From contig RXJK01000217.1 in NCBI GenBank assembly GCA_003963125.1, positions 12,446-48,755 of the forward strand: a stretch of DNA of 36,310 nucleotides, written 5' to 3'. This stretch comes from Hyphomicrobiales bacterium (lineage in GTDB: Bacteria > Pseudomonadota > Alphaproteobacteria > Rhizobiales > Hyphomicrobiaceae). The notes below the pieces were generated by a model, which saw only the letters and a program-made list of their open reading frames with translations, searched no databases and had not been told where the DNA came from. Positions 36,216 to 36,310 of this stretch are shown piece by piece. Every line of letters starts with the position of its first letter. Positions within the stretch are counted from its first letter, which is position 1. Position numbers and translations under genes: made by a program.

Positions 36216-36310
36216 TGAGCTGCTGCCGGTTTCACGGACATCTGGTTTAGGTGTCATGATGGAACTGGAGGTGGCAGATGGGTCGACGGAGTTTCAGCCG
36301 GGAGTTCAAG
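36216..36310 (+). mobile_element. Left end of an IS3-family insertion sequence (partial)
   Basis: From 36216 (TGAGCTGCTGCCGG, then TTTCACGGACA) the sequence resembles the TG-starting terminal repeat of IS3-family elements as I remember them. It is followed by the transposase OrfA start at 36278. The element continues beyond the window, so the right end and target duplication cannot be checked. Confidence 0.6.
36278..36310 (+). CDS. IS3-family transposase OrfA, N-terminal 11 codons
   Basis: The frame ATG 36278 reads MGRRSFSREFK, the characteristic start of IS3-family OrfA (HTH protein that continues with a KLEAVRL-like helix). GGAGG lies 9 bp before the ATG. Only 11 codons are in the window. 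Together with OrfB it would make the DDE transposase by frameshifting. Confidence 0.72.
   Translation, partial: MGRRSFSREFK

Noticed and set aside
36085..36310. Continuous frame through the window end as a single intact gene
   Set aside because: The second half coincides with an IS3-type end and an OrfA start in another frame, so the open frame there is judged accidental.

Overview
The window is GC-rich DNA (about 65 percent by eye) from an alphaproteobacterium, most likely of the order Hyphomicrobiales. This rests on an oxygen-sensitive type NifA with a CX4C linker, an Irr-type Fur-family regulator, a fixABCX operon next to nif, and a gene order like that of Rhodopseudomonas and Bradyrhizobium nif regions. 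The genus cannot be fixed from the sequence. The main content is a nearly complete molybdenum nitrogenase island.

Left part (1-8463), ordinary chromosomal genes: the 3' end of a livF-type ABC ATPase gene; a secreted or membrane Tim44-domain protein; a compact leftward five-gene operon (VOC protein, TMEM175-like channel, IorB-like molybdopterin subunit, IorA-like 2Fe-2S subunit, di-haem cytochrome c); a divergent LysR regulator; and an amidase.

Boundary (8465-8923): a 50-nt 3' fragment of tRNA-Asp with no 5' half, the signature of an integration site, then about 350 bp without a recognisable gene, then a perfect palindrome in front of nifA.

Nif/fix core (8924-33838), all on the plus strand. 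nifA stands alone. Four transcription units follow, each with a sigma54 -24/-12 element and at least one NifA upstream activator site (TGT-N10-ACA): (i) nifB-fdxN-LRV-nifZ-nifT-SIR2-like; (ii) nifHDKENX-DUF269-DUF683-fdxB-nifQ-irr-like; (iii) iscA-like-nifU-nifS-nifV-nifP-nifW; (iv) fixABCX. Together they encode the structural enzyme (HDK), FeMo-co assembly (B, E, N, X, Q, V), Fe-S supply (U, S, IscA, with cysteine precursor from NifP), maturation and protection (W, Z, T) and electron delivery (FixABCX, FdxN, FdxB). The nifH-D, nifD-K and nifK-E junctions each carry a strong hairpin.

Right part (34033-36310): a leftward molybdenum module (DUF2478 protein, single-domain molbindin, ModD) with a sigma54-like promoter candidate. 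Next comes a rightward open frame that looks like the N-terminus of a tyrosine recombinase, apparently cut by the left end of an IS3-family element whose OrfA starts at the window edge. With the tRNA-Asp fragment on the left, this suggests the nif block lies in an old integrative element.

The points least explained by textbook nif biology are the SIR2-like protein lacking the usual catalytic Asn, the Irr-like regulator co-transcribed with nifQ, the intercistronic hairpins, and the island-boundary signals.
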